A stretch of DNA of 51,918 nt from Paenibacillus taichungensis (GTDB taxonomy: Bacteria > Bacillota > Bacilli > Paenibacillales > Paenibacillaceae), in assembly GCF_003287275.1 (NCBI RefSeq), contig NZ_QEVW01000004.1:1-51918 (forward strand), given 5' to 3'. Both the position numbers and the translations under genes were made by a program. The notes beneath the pieces are model-generated. The model was not told where the DNA came from and did no database searches. It saw nothing but the letters and a program-made list of their open reading frames with translations. This document shows, one piece after another, positions 15,905-25,761 of this stretch. Position 1 is the stretch's first letter; every line of letters starts with the position of its first letter.

Positions 15905-16936
15905 ATGAAGTATGTTAACGTGGAGAGCGTGGAGGCGGGGGAGCTTCTGGGTAAAACCATATATTCCGGCAACGGCACGGTATTGTTGTCTGCCGGAGTC
16001 CAGCTCACCGTATTTATGGTTAATACGCTCAAGCGTATTGGTGTGACCATGCTGTACATCCAGGATGAAGCGTATAAAGATGTGGATACAGAAGACATTC
16101 TGGATGAAGCCACGAAAAAGGCAGTCATTAATGAAATGAGTGTTACACTCGATTCTATCCGTTCCGGGAAAGACTGGAGCCCGAAGAAGGTTGCCATCAG
16201 CATAGATAAATTGTTGAACGATGTTCTGAACGGGCGTGAACTGCTTGTCCAGCTCACAGATATTCGGACCAAAGATAACGCACAGTATGTTCACGCCATG
16301 AATGTATGTTTGCTGTCTTCTGTCATTGGTCTGAATCTGGGGCTTAACTATGTGCAGCTCAAGGATCTGGCCGTCGGAGCTCTATTGCATGACATCGGCA
16401 AAGTGGGGGAGCCACCGGGGAGCGGTTCAGCAGCAAACTCTTCCTTGCATCACACGTGGAGAGGGTTCGAATTGATCAAGTCCAAACGAGAGTTCAATCT
16501 GCTTGTGGCGCATACGGCTCTGCAGCATCATGAGCATGTGGATGGTACGGGACTGCCGAGGGGCATCAAGGGAAAAGACATTCATCTGTTCGCTAAAATC
16601 GTCAGTGCAGCTAACACGTATGATAATCTGATTAATGGCCTTTCTGGTAGAATTATGCTGCCACACGAAGCCTGTGAAGAGATGATGGCGATGTCTGGCA
16701 CGAAGCTGGATCGTGACATTCTGATCGAATTCAACCGAAGTGTGTCCGTGTATCCAAATGGAACAGCAGTTCGTTTGTCTACCAAAGAGACCGGAGTCAT
16801 TGTACGTCAGCATCGGGGTTTGCCCGGCAGGCCTGTCATTCGGGTGGCACGTGGCAGTACACGTTATGATCTGGATGTGATTGAAGTGGATCTGGCTCAG
16901 CATACAACCGTTTTCATAGAGGCGGTATTGATGTAA
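15905..16936 (+). CDS. HD-GYP-type domain protein with altered GYP motif
   Basis: A 343-residue soluble protein. The N-terminal ~130 residues form an unassigned domain. The HD-GYP-like domain starts near 135, with HDIGKVG at His162-Asp163, a further His pair in HHTWRGFELI, and HHEHVDGTGLPRG. Classical HD-GYP proteins hydrolyse cyclic di-GMP and read GYP where this one has GLP; metal ligands HD and HH appear kept, so activity is possible but not certain. A C-terminal ~75-residue beta-rich tail (VRLSTKETGVIV...) occurs in several Bacillales HD-GYP proteins. It starts 15 bp after queG-ogt with a GCGGGGGA site, implying one transcript. Confidence 0.82.
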   Translation: MKYVNVESVEAGELLGKTIYSGNGTVLLSAGVQLTVFMVNTLKRIGVTMLYIQDEAYKDVDTEDILDEATKKAVINEMSVTLDSIRSGKDWSPKKVAISIDKLLNDVLNGRELLVQLTDIRTKDNAQYVHAMNVCLLSSVIGLNLGLNYVQLKDLAVGALLHDIGKVGEPPGSGSAANSSLHHTWRGFELIKSKREFNLLVAHTALQHHEHVDGTGLPRGIKGKDIHLFAKIVSAANTYDNLINGLSGRIMLPHEACEEMMAMSGTKLDRDILIEFNRSVSVYPNGTAVRLSTKETGVIVRQHRGLPGRPVIRVARGSTRYDLDVIEVDLAQHTTVFIEAVLM

Positions 16937-17021
16937 CGTATACGAAGTTCCTGAGAGATTTATTGAATGTTTTTGATCTGTTTTCTGGATGTTAAATTCA
17001 TTACTTAGCTGGAAAATCCGT

Positions 17022-17050
17022 TTGCTCAAGGCGTGCGGAAATGCTATGAT
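17022..17050 (+). promoter_or_regulatory. Sigma-A promoter of yneF (and folE)
   Basis: TTGCTC, 17-bp spacer ending in TGC, then TATGAT: an extended -10 promoter about 100 bp before yneF. Confidence 0.55.
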
Positions 17051-17158
17051 AACTTTCAGGAAATCCGGTGCGTGTCATGTTTGCATTGTGAACGTATAAC
17101 ATCATGTGCTGACACGGATCATCAGGCTTTTTAGATTGCATACAGAGGTGTCTAAGAG

Positions 17159-17422
17159 ATGGCAATAGCAATACCGATTATTACATTGATTGTTGGTCTG
17201 GTCGGAGGATTTTTCATTGGGGTGTACTACTTGCGGAAACAGCTTGAGAAAATGCAAAGCGATCCCGACATGCTCCAGAAGATGGCGAAGCAAATGGGTT
17301 ATAACCTGAATGGCAAGCAAATGCAGCGCGCCCAGCAGATGATGAAGAACCAGCAGCCTGGCGCGAAGATGCCTCAGCCGCAACAACATCCTGCGCGTAA
17401 AAACTCGGGCCGCCGAAAATAA
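17159..17422 (+). CDS. yneF: YneF/UPF0154 family small membrane protein
   Basis: An 87-residue protein with one N-terminal transmembrane helix (about residues 3-25, rich in Ile, Val and Gly). The conserved cytoplasmic block FFIGVYYLRKQLEKM...NPDM-like then QMGYNLNGKQMQRAQQMMKNQ follows. It is typical of the UPF0154 family, whose function is unknown. The usual length is about 72; the excess is a Pro/Gln/Lys-rich basic tail. GAGGTG precedes the ATG. The folE start is 80 bp downstream without a terminator. Confidence 0.88.
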   Translation: MAIAIPIITLIVGLVGGFFIGVYYLRKQLEKMQSDPDMLQKMAKQMGYNLNGKQMQRAQQMMKNQQPGAKMPQPQQHPARKNSGRRK

Positions 17423-17501
17423 TAGCTGTGAGCGAGCATTTTGCATAATGCTAAAGTGAATAGCTGCTTACAGCATGTGGTTCGAAAGGAGGCGTTCGGC
17501 A

Positions 17502-18095
17502 GTGGCTGGCGTTAAAGATTATTTGAATTCAAAAGTATCCGACAATCGGGAGAAGATCGAGTATCACATTGAGCAGATCTTGCAATTGATCGGTGAGGAT
17601 AGTACGCGGGAAGGGCTGTTAGAAACGCCTGCACGCGTAACCCGGATGTATGAAGAGATTTTTGGTGGGTATGAAGTGGACCCGCGCGATGTACTTGGTG
17701 TGACGTTTGACGAGAATCACGAAGAACTGGTCATTGTGAAGGACATTGTCTATTACAGCCAATGTGAACACCATATGGCGCCTTTCTTCGGCAAGGTGCA
17801 CATTGGATATGTACCGAGCGGCAAGATTGTGGGACTGAGCAAAATGGCCCGTCTGGTGGAGGCAGTTACCCGCCGCCTGCAGGTTCAGGAGCGCATTACC
17901 TCACAGATTGCCGATATTCTGACTGAAGCGGTAGAGCCCAACGGTGTCATGGTTGTCGTGGAAGGCGAGCACTTGTGCATGTGTTCCCGCGGCGTGAAGA
18001 AGCCAGGCAGCAAGACGGTAACGTCTGCTGTGCGTGGTTCTTTCCGTGAAAATCCGGCACAGCGTGCCGAGTTCCTATCGCTCATGAAAGATTAA
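17502..18095 (+). CDS. folE: GTP cyclohydrolase I
   Basis: Catalyses GTP to 7,8-dihydroneopterin triphosphate, the first step of tetrahydrofolate synthesis. The Zn ligands are the Cys and His in YSQCEHHMAPF and a late Cys in CMCSRGVKKPGS. The signatures GKVHIGYVPSGKIVGLSK and TSAVRG are intact. Length is 197 aa against 190 for B. subtilis FolE (MtrA). An ATG at 17475 is in frame, but the perfect AAAGGAGGCG site lies within that extension and is spaced for GTG 17502. It is followed by a terminator, so yneF-folE may form a short operon. Confidence 0.94.
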   Translation: MAGVKDYLNSKVSDNREKIEYHIEQILQLIGEDSTREGLLETPARVTRMYEEIFGGYEVDPRDVLGVTFDENHEELVIVKDIVYYSQCEHHMAPFFGKVHIGYVPSGKIVGLSKMARLVEAVTRRLQVQERITSQIADILTEAVEPNGVMVVVEGEHLCMCSRGVKKPGSKTVTSAVRGSFRENPAQRAEFLSLMKD

Positions 18096-18228
18096 GATCG
18101 GCTCATTCCACTCGTTGGACAAGCCAGAAGCATAGGATCCTGTGGCACTATCATGTTGTTTCCATATCAGTCGGCAATTTGCTAGTCTGAAATGGCAGTA
18201 TAGATGCTTGTGCCTATGGAAGCTTTCA

Positions 18229-18264
18229 TAAATAAGCCGTGTTCCCTGGGGAACCGGCTTATTT
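18229..18264 (+). terminator. Intrinsic terminator of folE
   Basis: Stem ATAAGCCG(T)GTTCCC / GGGAAC(C)GGCTTAT followed by TTAC. The core is nearly the same as that of the thiC leader terminator at 23573-23606. Confidence 0.8.
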
Positions 18265-18324
18265 ACATATTACTTTTGCATTCACACAATTCATCCAGAT
18301 TAGTTTAGTCGGAGGCTATCTTAT

Positions 18325-19179
18325 ATGAGTGTACCGTCCAATTCAGATCAACCCGGATCGCCGGGAGCAAAGCAGCAGATGCAGCTTGATCATTCATTGC
18401 CTCTGCAAATTTGGGAGACACCGCTGCTGCGCCACAGGAGCAGTGTACTTGAAGCATTTGCTTGGGAAGAAGTCATGTGCCGCCAGGTGGGAGAAGGTCA
18501 CTTGCCCGTTGCTCATATTTGGCGGCATCCAGATGCCTTTGTGGCGGGACTGAGGGATCGGAGGCTGCCTCAGGCGGTAGAAGCGATGGAACGCATGAGA
18601 AGCCGGGGAACGGCGGTCTGCGTTCGTCCATCCGGTGGTGCGGCAGTTCCCCTGAATCCAGGGGTGGTTAACGTATCTTTAATTTTACCCAACCCTGGAC
18701 GTGCCATCAATATTCACGATGATTTTCGGGAGATGTCCTCACTGATTGCTGATTCGCTAACACCGTGGTCGAGTCAGGCACGTACGGGGGAGATCGAAGG
18801 CGCCTTCTGTCCTGGCGATTATGATGTCAGTGTGGGTGGACTGAAATTCTGTGGTATTGCCCAGCGCAGACAGGCCAAGGCTTATATCATTACGGCCTTT
18901 ATCATCGTGGAAGGACAAGGGGACCAATTGGCAGCAGACGTGCGTGAGTTCTATCAGGATGCAGCAGACGGTTCCAGCGAAGGATACCCGGATGTTCGGC
19001 CCGGAACGATGGCAAGTTTGTATGAACTGGCAGGTGTCCCTTCTGCTGCGGCGTATACAGCCTCGTTGGTACGCACACTGCGTCAGCGTTTTCCCTTGGC
19101 GGAGACAAGCCGTGTGTTGAGCGTGGATCGGGAAGCCGTTAGACGGACGGCTGAGCAGATGAAACTGCGTTACGATTAG
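18325..19179 (+). CDS. lipL: Octanoyl-[GcvH]:protein N-octanoyltransferase
   Basis: Amidotransferase that moves the octanoyl group from GcvH to E2 subunits during lipoate assembly in Gram-positives. It belongs to the biotin/lipoate ligase fold. The acyl-accepting Cys is residue 162, in EGAFCPGDYDVSVGG, followed by KFCGIAQRR and the YPDVRPGTMASLYEL block. These match B. subtilis LipL rather than LipM, which has a different VCF-type active-site context. Length is 284 aa (LipL 281). The RPSGGAAV substrate-binding block is near residue 95. GGAGGC precedes the ATG. lipM, lipA and gcvH are not in the window. Confidence 0.9.
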   Translation: MSVPSNSDQPGSPGAKQQMQLDHSLPLQIWETPLLRHRSSVLEAFAWEEVMCRQVGEGHLPVAHIWRHPDAFVAGLRDRRLPQAVEAMERMRSRGTAVCVRPSGGAAVPLNPGVVNVSLILPNPGRAINIHDDFREMSSLIADSLTPWSSQARTGEIEGAFCPGDYDVSVGGLKFCGIAQRRQAKAYIITAFIIVEGQGDQLAADVREFYQDAADGSSEGYPDVRPGTMASLYELAGVPSAAAYTASLVRTLRQRFPLAETSRVLSVDREAVRRTAEQMKLRYD

Positions 19180-19249
19180 GTTCGGAAGCTTGGACTTGGA
19201 ATTGGGTAATAGAGATGATATGATGTGATTTCGGAAGGAGAGTGTCTAC

Positions 19250-19474
19250 ATGGAAACTTTAAGATATACGTACTTATATGAGGTCATTTCCACAGGCGAA
19301 AAGTCTGAATTCAGCCAAATGGCTACAAGCAAGGAAGAAGCTGCTGCCCTGATCGTTGCACGTATCGCTGATCTTGAATTTACAGGTGAAGAAGATATCA
19401 AGCTGGGCGATCTGATCGCGATTAGCAAACAGGTTGGCGACAATTATGTTGCCTGTGAGGGTTGCGCCTCTTAA
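19250..19474 (+). CDS. Hypothetical 74-aa protein
   Basis: A small soluble protein preceded by GGAAGGAGAG, with a clean frame and a terminator behind it. Its composition suggests a short alpha/beta fold: a Thr/Tyr-rich strand, a Lys/Glu/Ala helix (SKEEAAALIVARIADLE), then another strand, ending with two Cys (ACEGCAS). No family is recognised. It stands 70 bp after lipL and may be cotranscribed with it. Confidence 0.7.
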   Translation: METLRYTYLYEVISTGEKSEFSQMATSKEEAAALIVARIADLEFTGEEDIKLGDLIAISKQVGDNYVACEGCAS

Positions 19475-19503
19475 AGGCTTGGGGTCCATAGATTATCCTA
19501 TTA

Positions 19504-19542
19504 CAAGCAAGTCTTCTTGAATCAGGAGGCTTGCTTTTTTTT
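19504..19542 (+). terminator. Intrinsic terminator after the 74-aa gene
   Basis: AAGCAAGTCTTCT / AGGAGGCTTGCTT, with two G-U pairs, followed by a run of eight T. Confidence 0.75.
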
Positions 19543-19594
19543 GCGAAAAAGAGAGATCTTTCAGTCTATAAGCTGGAGATATCTCTTTTTCGCA
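19543..19594 (-). terminator. Terminator of the fused SOD gene
   Basis: A long stem GCGAAAAAGAGA ... TCTCTTTTTCGC with inner CTTTCAG/CTGGAG pairing, 18 bp past the stop codon of the minus-strand SOD gene. It ends in a T5 tract on the minus strand. Confidence 0.7.
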
Positions 19595-19611
19595 TAACTC
19601 CAACCCTAATT

Positions 19612-20931
19612 TCAATAAGGCGGCCATAACAGCTTGCGCGCAGTTTCGTAACGTTCCGCCACAGCTGGCCAGTAAACAACCTTCCACCAATCCTCGATAT
19701 ATTTTTTGCGTTCATTCTGGTGTTTCAGATAGTAGGCGTGTTCCCATACATCAAGCGGCAGGAGAGGCACAATGTCGGACTGAGATAAGTTCTGGTGTTT
19801 CTCCGCCTGCAAAATTTCCAATCTATGCGCCCGCGGGCTCCATACCAGCATGGCCCAACCGCTGCCTTCCACTTTGTTGGCGGCTTCGGTGAATTGATTC
19901 TTGAACGCTTCATAGCTGCCAAAATCCCGCTTGATCTGCTCTGCGAGCATACCGGAAGGCTTGCCTCCACCTTTGGGGTTCATGATCGTCCAGAAGATCG
20001 TATGCAGGTAATGACCTGCACCATTAAACGCGAGTTCACGTTCCCAATGTTTGACGAGTTCAAAATTATTCTTTTTCCGCGATTCTGCCAGCTTTTTCTC
20101 CGCGGTGTTCAGTCCGTCCACGTAGGACTGATGGTGTTTGTCATGGTGTATACGCATCGTCATCTCGTCAATATGCGGTTCCAGCGCATTGTAGGCATAG
20201 GGCAGGGGTGGCAGTGTGTGTCCACCAATAGGTACAGGTTTTTCTTTGACTGGCGCTGCTGAAGAGTCGGTTGTGCCCTCTGCGCTTGCATTTGGAGAAT
20301 GGACAGCCGCTGAAGATTGTGCCTGTACCGATGGAGTGGGGTTGTTGACTTTTCCTGCGGTATTGGACGATTCTTCTACAGCTTCACGATAGGGTTGTTC
20401 AGACGCGGGCGTTGAAGCAACTTGTACGTTGGGATCAGTCGGTTGTCCCGAGGTTTGAAGAATAGATTTCAGTGAAAAAGAGGGATCAGACACCAAATCT
20501 CGCAAAGATCCAGATTGTTTCAGCGTTTCAAGTACCCCCAGGAAATACTCCGATTCACGAATGAAATGCAGGATAACTATTTTGGCAATCGGCACATGCT
20601 GAACAGCATTACTTTCCAACAGGACGTACAACTGTCTAATGAACTCTCGCGATTGTGTGCAGGCAGCCGCTACGAGCTGTTCGATGCAGCGGATGATGTA
20701 GGGAGCAGGCGGCTGGGTTCCCGGCAGTATTTGCTTCAACAGCTGATTCGCGACTCGTTCACTATTCTCAAAGATTGCTTCCCACTCCGCAAGCCAATTG
20801 ACATAAGAGGGTTCAAGATCAGGAACCAATGCACGAATGACAATCGTATGTTCCTTCTCTTGCTCTTTCCAGAAACGGACTTCTTCGAGTACCCGCAGAG
20901 GCAGCAGATGCCCATATCCATACCAATTCAT
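19612..20931 (-). CDS. Two-domain superoxide dismutase: DUF2935-like helical domain fused to Mn/Fe SOD
   Basis: Residues 238-439 form a complete Mn/Fe SOD domain. Its metal ligands are His262 (MRIHHDKHH), a His in GHYLHTIFW, and the Asp/His of DVWEHAYY. Residues 1-145 are helical, with RFWKEQEKEHTIVIRAL near 19-35 and LHFIRESEYFLGVL near 121-134. The spacing of Glu/His pairs resembles the DUF2935 ferritin-like fold. Residues 146-235 are a Ser/Pro/Ala/Gln-rich linker. The ATG 20931 follows a CGGAGGT site. No signal peptide was seen, so it is probably cytoplasmic or spore-associated. B. subtilis SodF is a shorter, partly comparable case. The SOD call is firm; the N-domain assignment is tentative. 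Confidence 0.88.
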   Translation of the reverse strand: MNWYGYGHLLPLRVLEEVRFWKEQEKEHTIVIRALVPDLEPSYVNWLAEWEAIFENSERVANQLLKQILPGTQPPAPYIIRCIEQLVAAACTQSREFIRQLYVLLESNAVQHVPIAKIVILHFIRESEYFLGVLETLKQSGSLRDLVSDPSFSLKSILQTSGQPTDPNVQVASTPASEQPYREAVEESSNTAGKVNNPTPSVQAQSSAAVHSPNASAEGTTDSSAAPVKEKPVPIGGHTLPPLPYAYNALEPHIDEMTMRIHHDKHHQSYVDGLNTAEKKLAESRKKNNFELVKHWERELAFNGAGHYLHTIFWTIMNPKGGGKPSGMLAEQIKRDFGSYEAFKNQFTEAANKVEGSGWAMLVWSPRAHRLEILQAEKHQNLSQSDIVPLLPLDVWEHAYYLKHQNERKKYIEDWWKVVYWPAVAERYETARKLLWPPY

Positions 20932-21092
20932 AAGCGGTAAACCTCCGTTCAGATGAATTCAAATTCACATCCAGCAGCAGTTATAAAATTGAATCTCCCC
21001 GTTCGCTCAATTTTGTAATGTACAAGCTAGAGAGCTGTCTTTAATTACGTCCCAAAAGTATATTCTCCAAGCATGTTGTCCTATGTATAAAC

Positions 21093-21118
21093 AAAAAAGA
21101 GCCCCATAGGGGCTCTTG
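21093..21118 (-). terminator. Terminator of the membrane-anchored hydrolase gene
   Basis: AAGAGCCCC-ATA-GGGGCTCTT hairpin with a run of T on the minus-strand side, 13 bp past the stop codon. Confidence 0.85.
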
Positions 21119-21131
21119 AAATACCGAATCT

Positions 21132-22160
21132 TCACGATTCTCCGGTATTGGTATTTTCCACATCATCGCTGCTCGTCTTTGTCACATGACTTAGGAATGT
21201 GGAGACACGGCGCAGATATTCCTTCGGATGCTCCCGGAAGATCAGCTCATGGTGCGCACCATCCACAATCCATTCATCGGATTTTGGATTGGTTTGGTTG
21301 CTGGCAAGCAGCTCTGCAATGGGGTAAGGAGCTTTCTCATCCTCTGTACCATGGATGAAGAAAATCGGGAAAGGATAATCTTCTTTTTTCACTTCCTGAT
21401 ACGGAATTTGCTGTAATCCGGTTCCGTTCAGAATCGGGAACAGCAGGTTCATAATCTCCAGTGTAGGCTGCCGCGGAAGATCAATCTGATTATGGATGTT
21501 GTGATACAGCGTATCCGGCTCAAGCAGGAAGGTGCTGTCCAGAATCATAGCATCCACATCCTTGGTAATCAGCCCAGTCTGCAGGGCTGTACCTGCACCC
21601 ATGGAGAATCCCCATACGACAAGCTCCTGAGCTCCGCGCTGCTTCGCAAACTGGATAGCACCAAGCAGCTGCTGGGACTCGGCTTTGCCGCCTGTGGCGA
21701 CAGCTTTGTTCACCTGTGAAGCGAAACCGTAATCGAACATCACCACATTGAAGCCGAGTTGGTGAGCATAATGGGCCAAGTCATACATCGGTACCCAGGT
21801 CTCTTCACGATTCGCACCATATCCATGGCTGAATATGATGGTTTTGTTTGCATTATCATCAGCCGGAATATACCAACCCTGCATCGTTCGACTGCCGTCT
21901 GCTGCCGGGAACGTAATGTCTTGATACTTCATGTTCTTCGCCTGCATGGGATTGGAGAATACAGGCGCTACAGTTGGATTGGATAATACCCAAGCAATAT
22001 AACCGTGTAGTGCAATGAAACAAAAGAGCAGAAAAAATACAACGGAGAGCAACAACGCCACGACAATATGTTTGAACCGGATCAGCCTCGGTGATAACGA
22101 AGAAGGCAGATCTGATACTTTCGTTTGCAGCGGGGCTTCGCTCTGGGATGTCGGATACAT
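21132..22160 (-). CDS. Membrane-anchored alpha/beta hydrolase
   Basis: A 342-residue protein with one transmembrane helix at about residues 30-55, then an alpha/beta hydrolase domain, probably outside the membrane. The oxyanion block FSHGYGANRE, nucleophile elbow WGFSMGAG, acidic residue in FFIHGTEDEKAP and late DGAHHELIF histidine give a complete triad. It resembles the YqkD-like family (BAAT/cinnamoyl-esterase-type hydrolases), whose substrate is unknown. An ATG at 22184 is in frame, but the AAAGGAGGGGC site falls inside it and is spaced for ATG 22160. A minus-strand promoter precedes it. Confidence 0.85.
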   Translation of the reverse strand: MYPTSQSEAPLQTKVSDLPSSLSPRLIRFKHIVVALLLSVVFFLLFCFIALHGYIAWVLSNPTVAPVFSNPMQAKNMKYQDITFPAADGSRTMQGWYIPADDNANKTIIFSHGYGANREETWVPMYDLAHYAHQLGFNVVMFDYGFASQVNKAVATGGKAESQQLLGAIQFAKQRGAQELVVWGFSMGAGTALQTGLITKDVDAMILDSTFLLEPDTLYHNIHNQIDLPRQPTLEIMNLLFPILNGTGLQQIPYQEVKKEDYPFPIFFIHGTEDEKAPYPIAELLASNQTNPKSDEWIVDGAHHELIFREHPKEYLRRVSTFLSHVTKTSSDDVENTNTGES

Positions 22161-22268
22161 GATTGCCCCTCCTTTAAAAATCAAATGAAGATAACAACGA
22201 GACGAACAGAGCGGATAAATGATTTTTCTGACTACTTATGAAGCAAAATCTTAATTTAATATATCTTT

Positions 22269-22297
22269 ATCGTATGTTCCAATATAGTCAAAGTCAA
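22269..22297 (-). promoter_or_regulatory. Sigma-A promoter of the membrane hydrolase gene
   Basis: On the minus strand TTGACT, 17-bp spacer, TACGAT, about 110 bp before the start codon. A second overlapping TTGACT occurs 6 bp inside. Confidence 0.5.
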
Positions 22298-22441
22298 TTG
22301 ATTGAGGCCATTTGTTACGCAATTGTTATATAGTTCTGAAGATATATGGGTAACATTTCCTTAGGGTGCAAAATGCAGGGGATTCTAATTTATAAAAAGA
22401 AAATATTTACAAATACCCCTATTCCAAATGGCGCTTTTTGG

Positions 22442-22470
22442 TTTACAGATGAGACCGTTTCTCATATAAT
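22442..22470 (+). promoter_or_regulatory. Strong sigma-A promoter of the IclR-type regulator
   Basis: TTTACA at 22442-22447, exactly 17 bp, then a perfect TATAAT at 22465-22470; transcription would begin near 22477, about 40 bp before the ATG. Confidence 0.75.
22449..22465. promoter_or_regulatory. Palindromic operator candidate 1 between -35 and -10
   Basis: ATGAGA-CCGTT-TCTCAT, a perfect 6-bp inverted repeat filling the promoter spacer. Binding there would block RNA polymerase. Autorepression by the downstream IclR protein is inferred. Confidence 0.5.
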
Positions 22471-22482
22471 TTATGTAACCAA

Positions 22483-22499
22483 GTTTCATGTGATGAAAC
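22483..22499. promoter_or_regulatory. Palindromic operator candidate 2 in the leader
   Basis: GTTTCA-TGTGA-TGAAAC, a perfect 6-bp inverted repeat with the same 5-bp spacing as candidate 1 and its centre 34 bp downstream, between the transcription start and the ribosome-binding site. Confidence 0.5.
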
Positions 22500-22518
22500 A
22501 TGAGGAGGGCAACTTGCC

Positions 22519-23262
22519 ATGGAAGACCGAAAGTTAACCGTCCGGGCTGTAGAACGGGCGCTGGATATATTATTGTGTTTTACAACCCGCAGTGATCTGG
22601 GACTCACGGAAATTGCCAGCCAGATCGGTCTGCACAAGAGTACAGTCCATCGTCTGATGGCTACTTTGGAGGACAAAGGGTTCGTGATCCGGGATGCTGC
22701 AACTGAGAAGTATCGACTCGGCATACGCATCTGGGAACTGTCTGCCCATATGTCTCGCAGCGATGATCCTGCCATTTTGCTCCTTCCTGCGATGGAGCGG
22801 CTCAGAGATCGACTGGGTGAAACCGTGAGCTTATATCTTCGTGATGGCAGTGAGCGGATTCGCATTCAGGCCGTGCAGAGTGATCAGGCGATTCGTCGTG
22901 TAGCTCCGGTGGGCGTCAGACTTCCGTTATCCGTGGGAGCGTCCAGCAAAGTGCTGATGGCTTTTGCCACCGAAGAGGACCGCGAAGATCTGATGAATGG
23001 ACCGGAATGGCCGGTATTTATCGATCCCAAAGTATATTTGGCACAGATGAAAGACATTCTTGAATATGGCTACGCAACAAGTTATGAGGAACGTGAACCG
23101 GGAGCCGCCGCAGTATCTGTACCCATTATGGATCGGAAAGGAAACATCGCTGCTGCTTTGTCAGTATCCGGGCCTGTTAGTCGCCTCTCACAGGAGACGT
23201 TGCATGAATACGCACCTGTGCTGAAGGAAGCTGCGACACAGATGGGACTTATGTTATCCTGA
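22519..23262 (+). CDS. IclR-family transcriptional regulator
   Basis: A 247-residue DNA-binding regulator. The N-terminal winged helix-turn-helix (about 5-75) includes LTEIASQIGLHKSTVHRLMATLEDKGFV. The C-terminal IclR effector domain (about 85-245) has LPLSVGASSKVLMAF, YATSYEEREPGAAAVSVPI and the closing AALSVSGP block. Family members often repress catabolic genes and are released by a sugar acid or aromatic ligand. Neither neighbour is a catabolic gene, so the target and effector are unknown. GAGGAGGGC precedes the ATG. Two palindromes in its own promoter suggest autoregulation. Confidence 0.9.
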   Translation: MEDRKLTVRAVERALDILLCFTTRSDLGLTEIASQIGLHKSTVHRLMATLEDKGFVIRDAATEKYRLGIRIWELSAHMSRSDDPAILLLPAMERLRDRLGETVSLYLRDGSERIRIQAVQSDQAIRRVAPVGVRLPLSVGASSKVLMAFATEEDREDLMNGPEWPVFIDPKVYLAQMKDILEYGYATSYEEREPGAAAVSVPIMDRKGNIAAALSVSGPVSRLSQETLHEYAPVLKEAATQMGLMLS

Positions 23263-23339
23263 TTATATTTTCTGGAATTTAAAGGTTGTTTTTATGATTC
23301 GGTTGCGCTACTCTGTAATGGACGGCCCAACGGGGTCAG

Positions 23340-23345
23340 TATAAT
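23340..23345 (+). promoter_or_regulatory. Probable -10 box of the thiC transcript
   Basis: A perfect TATAAT 40 bp upstream of the riboswitch. The -35 region is poor, so this is only the best candidate. Confidence 0.4.
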
Positions 23346-23384
23346 TAAATATGAGTCTGCGGCCTAGATGCTGCAACTTGTTAA

Positions 23385-23485
23385 CGTTACTGGGGGAGTC
23401 CGAATTGTCCGGACTGAGACGGAATCGCATGAGATTCTGGACCCTTTGCACCTGATCTGGATCATACCAGCGTAGGGAAGTAATC
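23385..23485 (+). promoter_or_regulatory. TPP riboswitch (THI element)
   Basis: The conserved core is present in order: GGGGGAGTCC, then CTGAGA in the J3-2 side (GGACTGAGACGG), ACCCTTTGCACCTGATCTGG and CATACCAGCGTAGGGAAGT. The flanks GTTACT and AGTAAT can pair as P1. Binding of thiamine pyrophosphate is expected to switch expression of thiC, 350 bp downstream, through the terminator that follows. Confidence 0.95.
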
Positions 23486-23572
23486 GGCGATACGACCACG
23501 AACACCATATAATGTGACCTATGGATAGGCTCCGCTCAGGAGTCTGTGTGAGGCGCGTTATTGGTGATGGAC

Positions 23573-23606
23573 ATAAGCCGGTTCCCTTGGGAACCGGCTT
23601 TTTTTA
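23573..23606 (+). terminator. Riboswitch-controlled terminator in thiC leader
   Basis: AAGCCGGTTCCC-TT-GGGAACCGGCTT followed by T6 and AT: a perfect 12-bp stem, about 90 nt after the riboswitch and 230 nt before thiC. It fits a transcription-termination switch. Confidence 0.9.
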
Positions 23607-23821
23607 TACAGTAAACAGGCGGAAGCCGGTGTCTGAGCTATTTTTGGATAAAGAGCTGGGAGCCACTGGCGAGTATGGGGTGGGATGAATTTTTCCTCGA
23701 TTGTCTGTATTACTTGAAGTGTATGTCCCTGTTTTCTGTCGTATGGTTGCTCTTTCTTTTTCTATGTTGTGGATGGATTGGATCCGTGTGCAAGCATTTC
23801 AATCCAGGCAATCACCAATGA

Positions 23822-25642
<1,821 letters not shown>

Positions 25643-25680
25643 GCGCTGTTATAGCGCAATCTGAGCAGCCTGACATGGTA

Positions 25681-25726
25681 AAAAGCCGTTCCTCTCCGTG
25701 ATCGCGGAGAAGAGCGGCCCTTTTTC
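25681..25726 (+). terminator. Intrinsic terminator of thiC
   Basis: Stem AAAAGCCG...CTCTCCG / CGGAGAAGAG...CGGCCCTTTTT with a T5 tail. Confidence 0.8.
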
Positions 25727-25761
25727 TGAGTTCTTGTATGTGTACATCATCTGAAAAACGT

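Larger units (their letters stand above)
22161..22518. other. Divergent promoter region between hydrolase and iclR-type gene
   Basis: 358 bp with no supportable ORF, AT-rich, holding the minus-strand promoter (22269-22297), the plus-strand promoter (22442-22470) and two palindromes. Confidence 0.6.
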
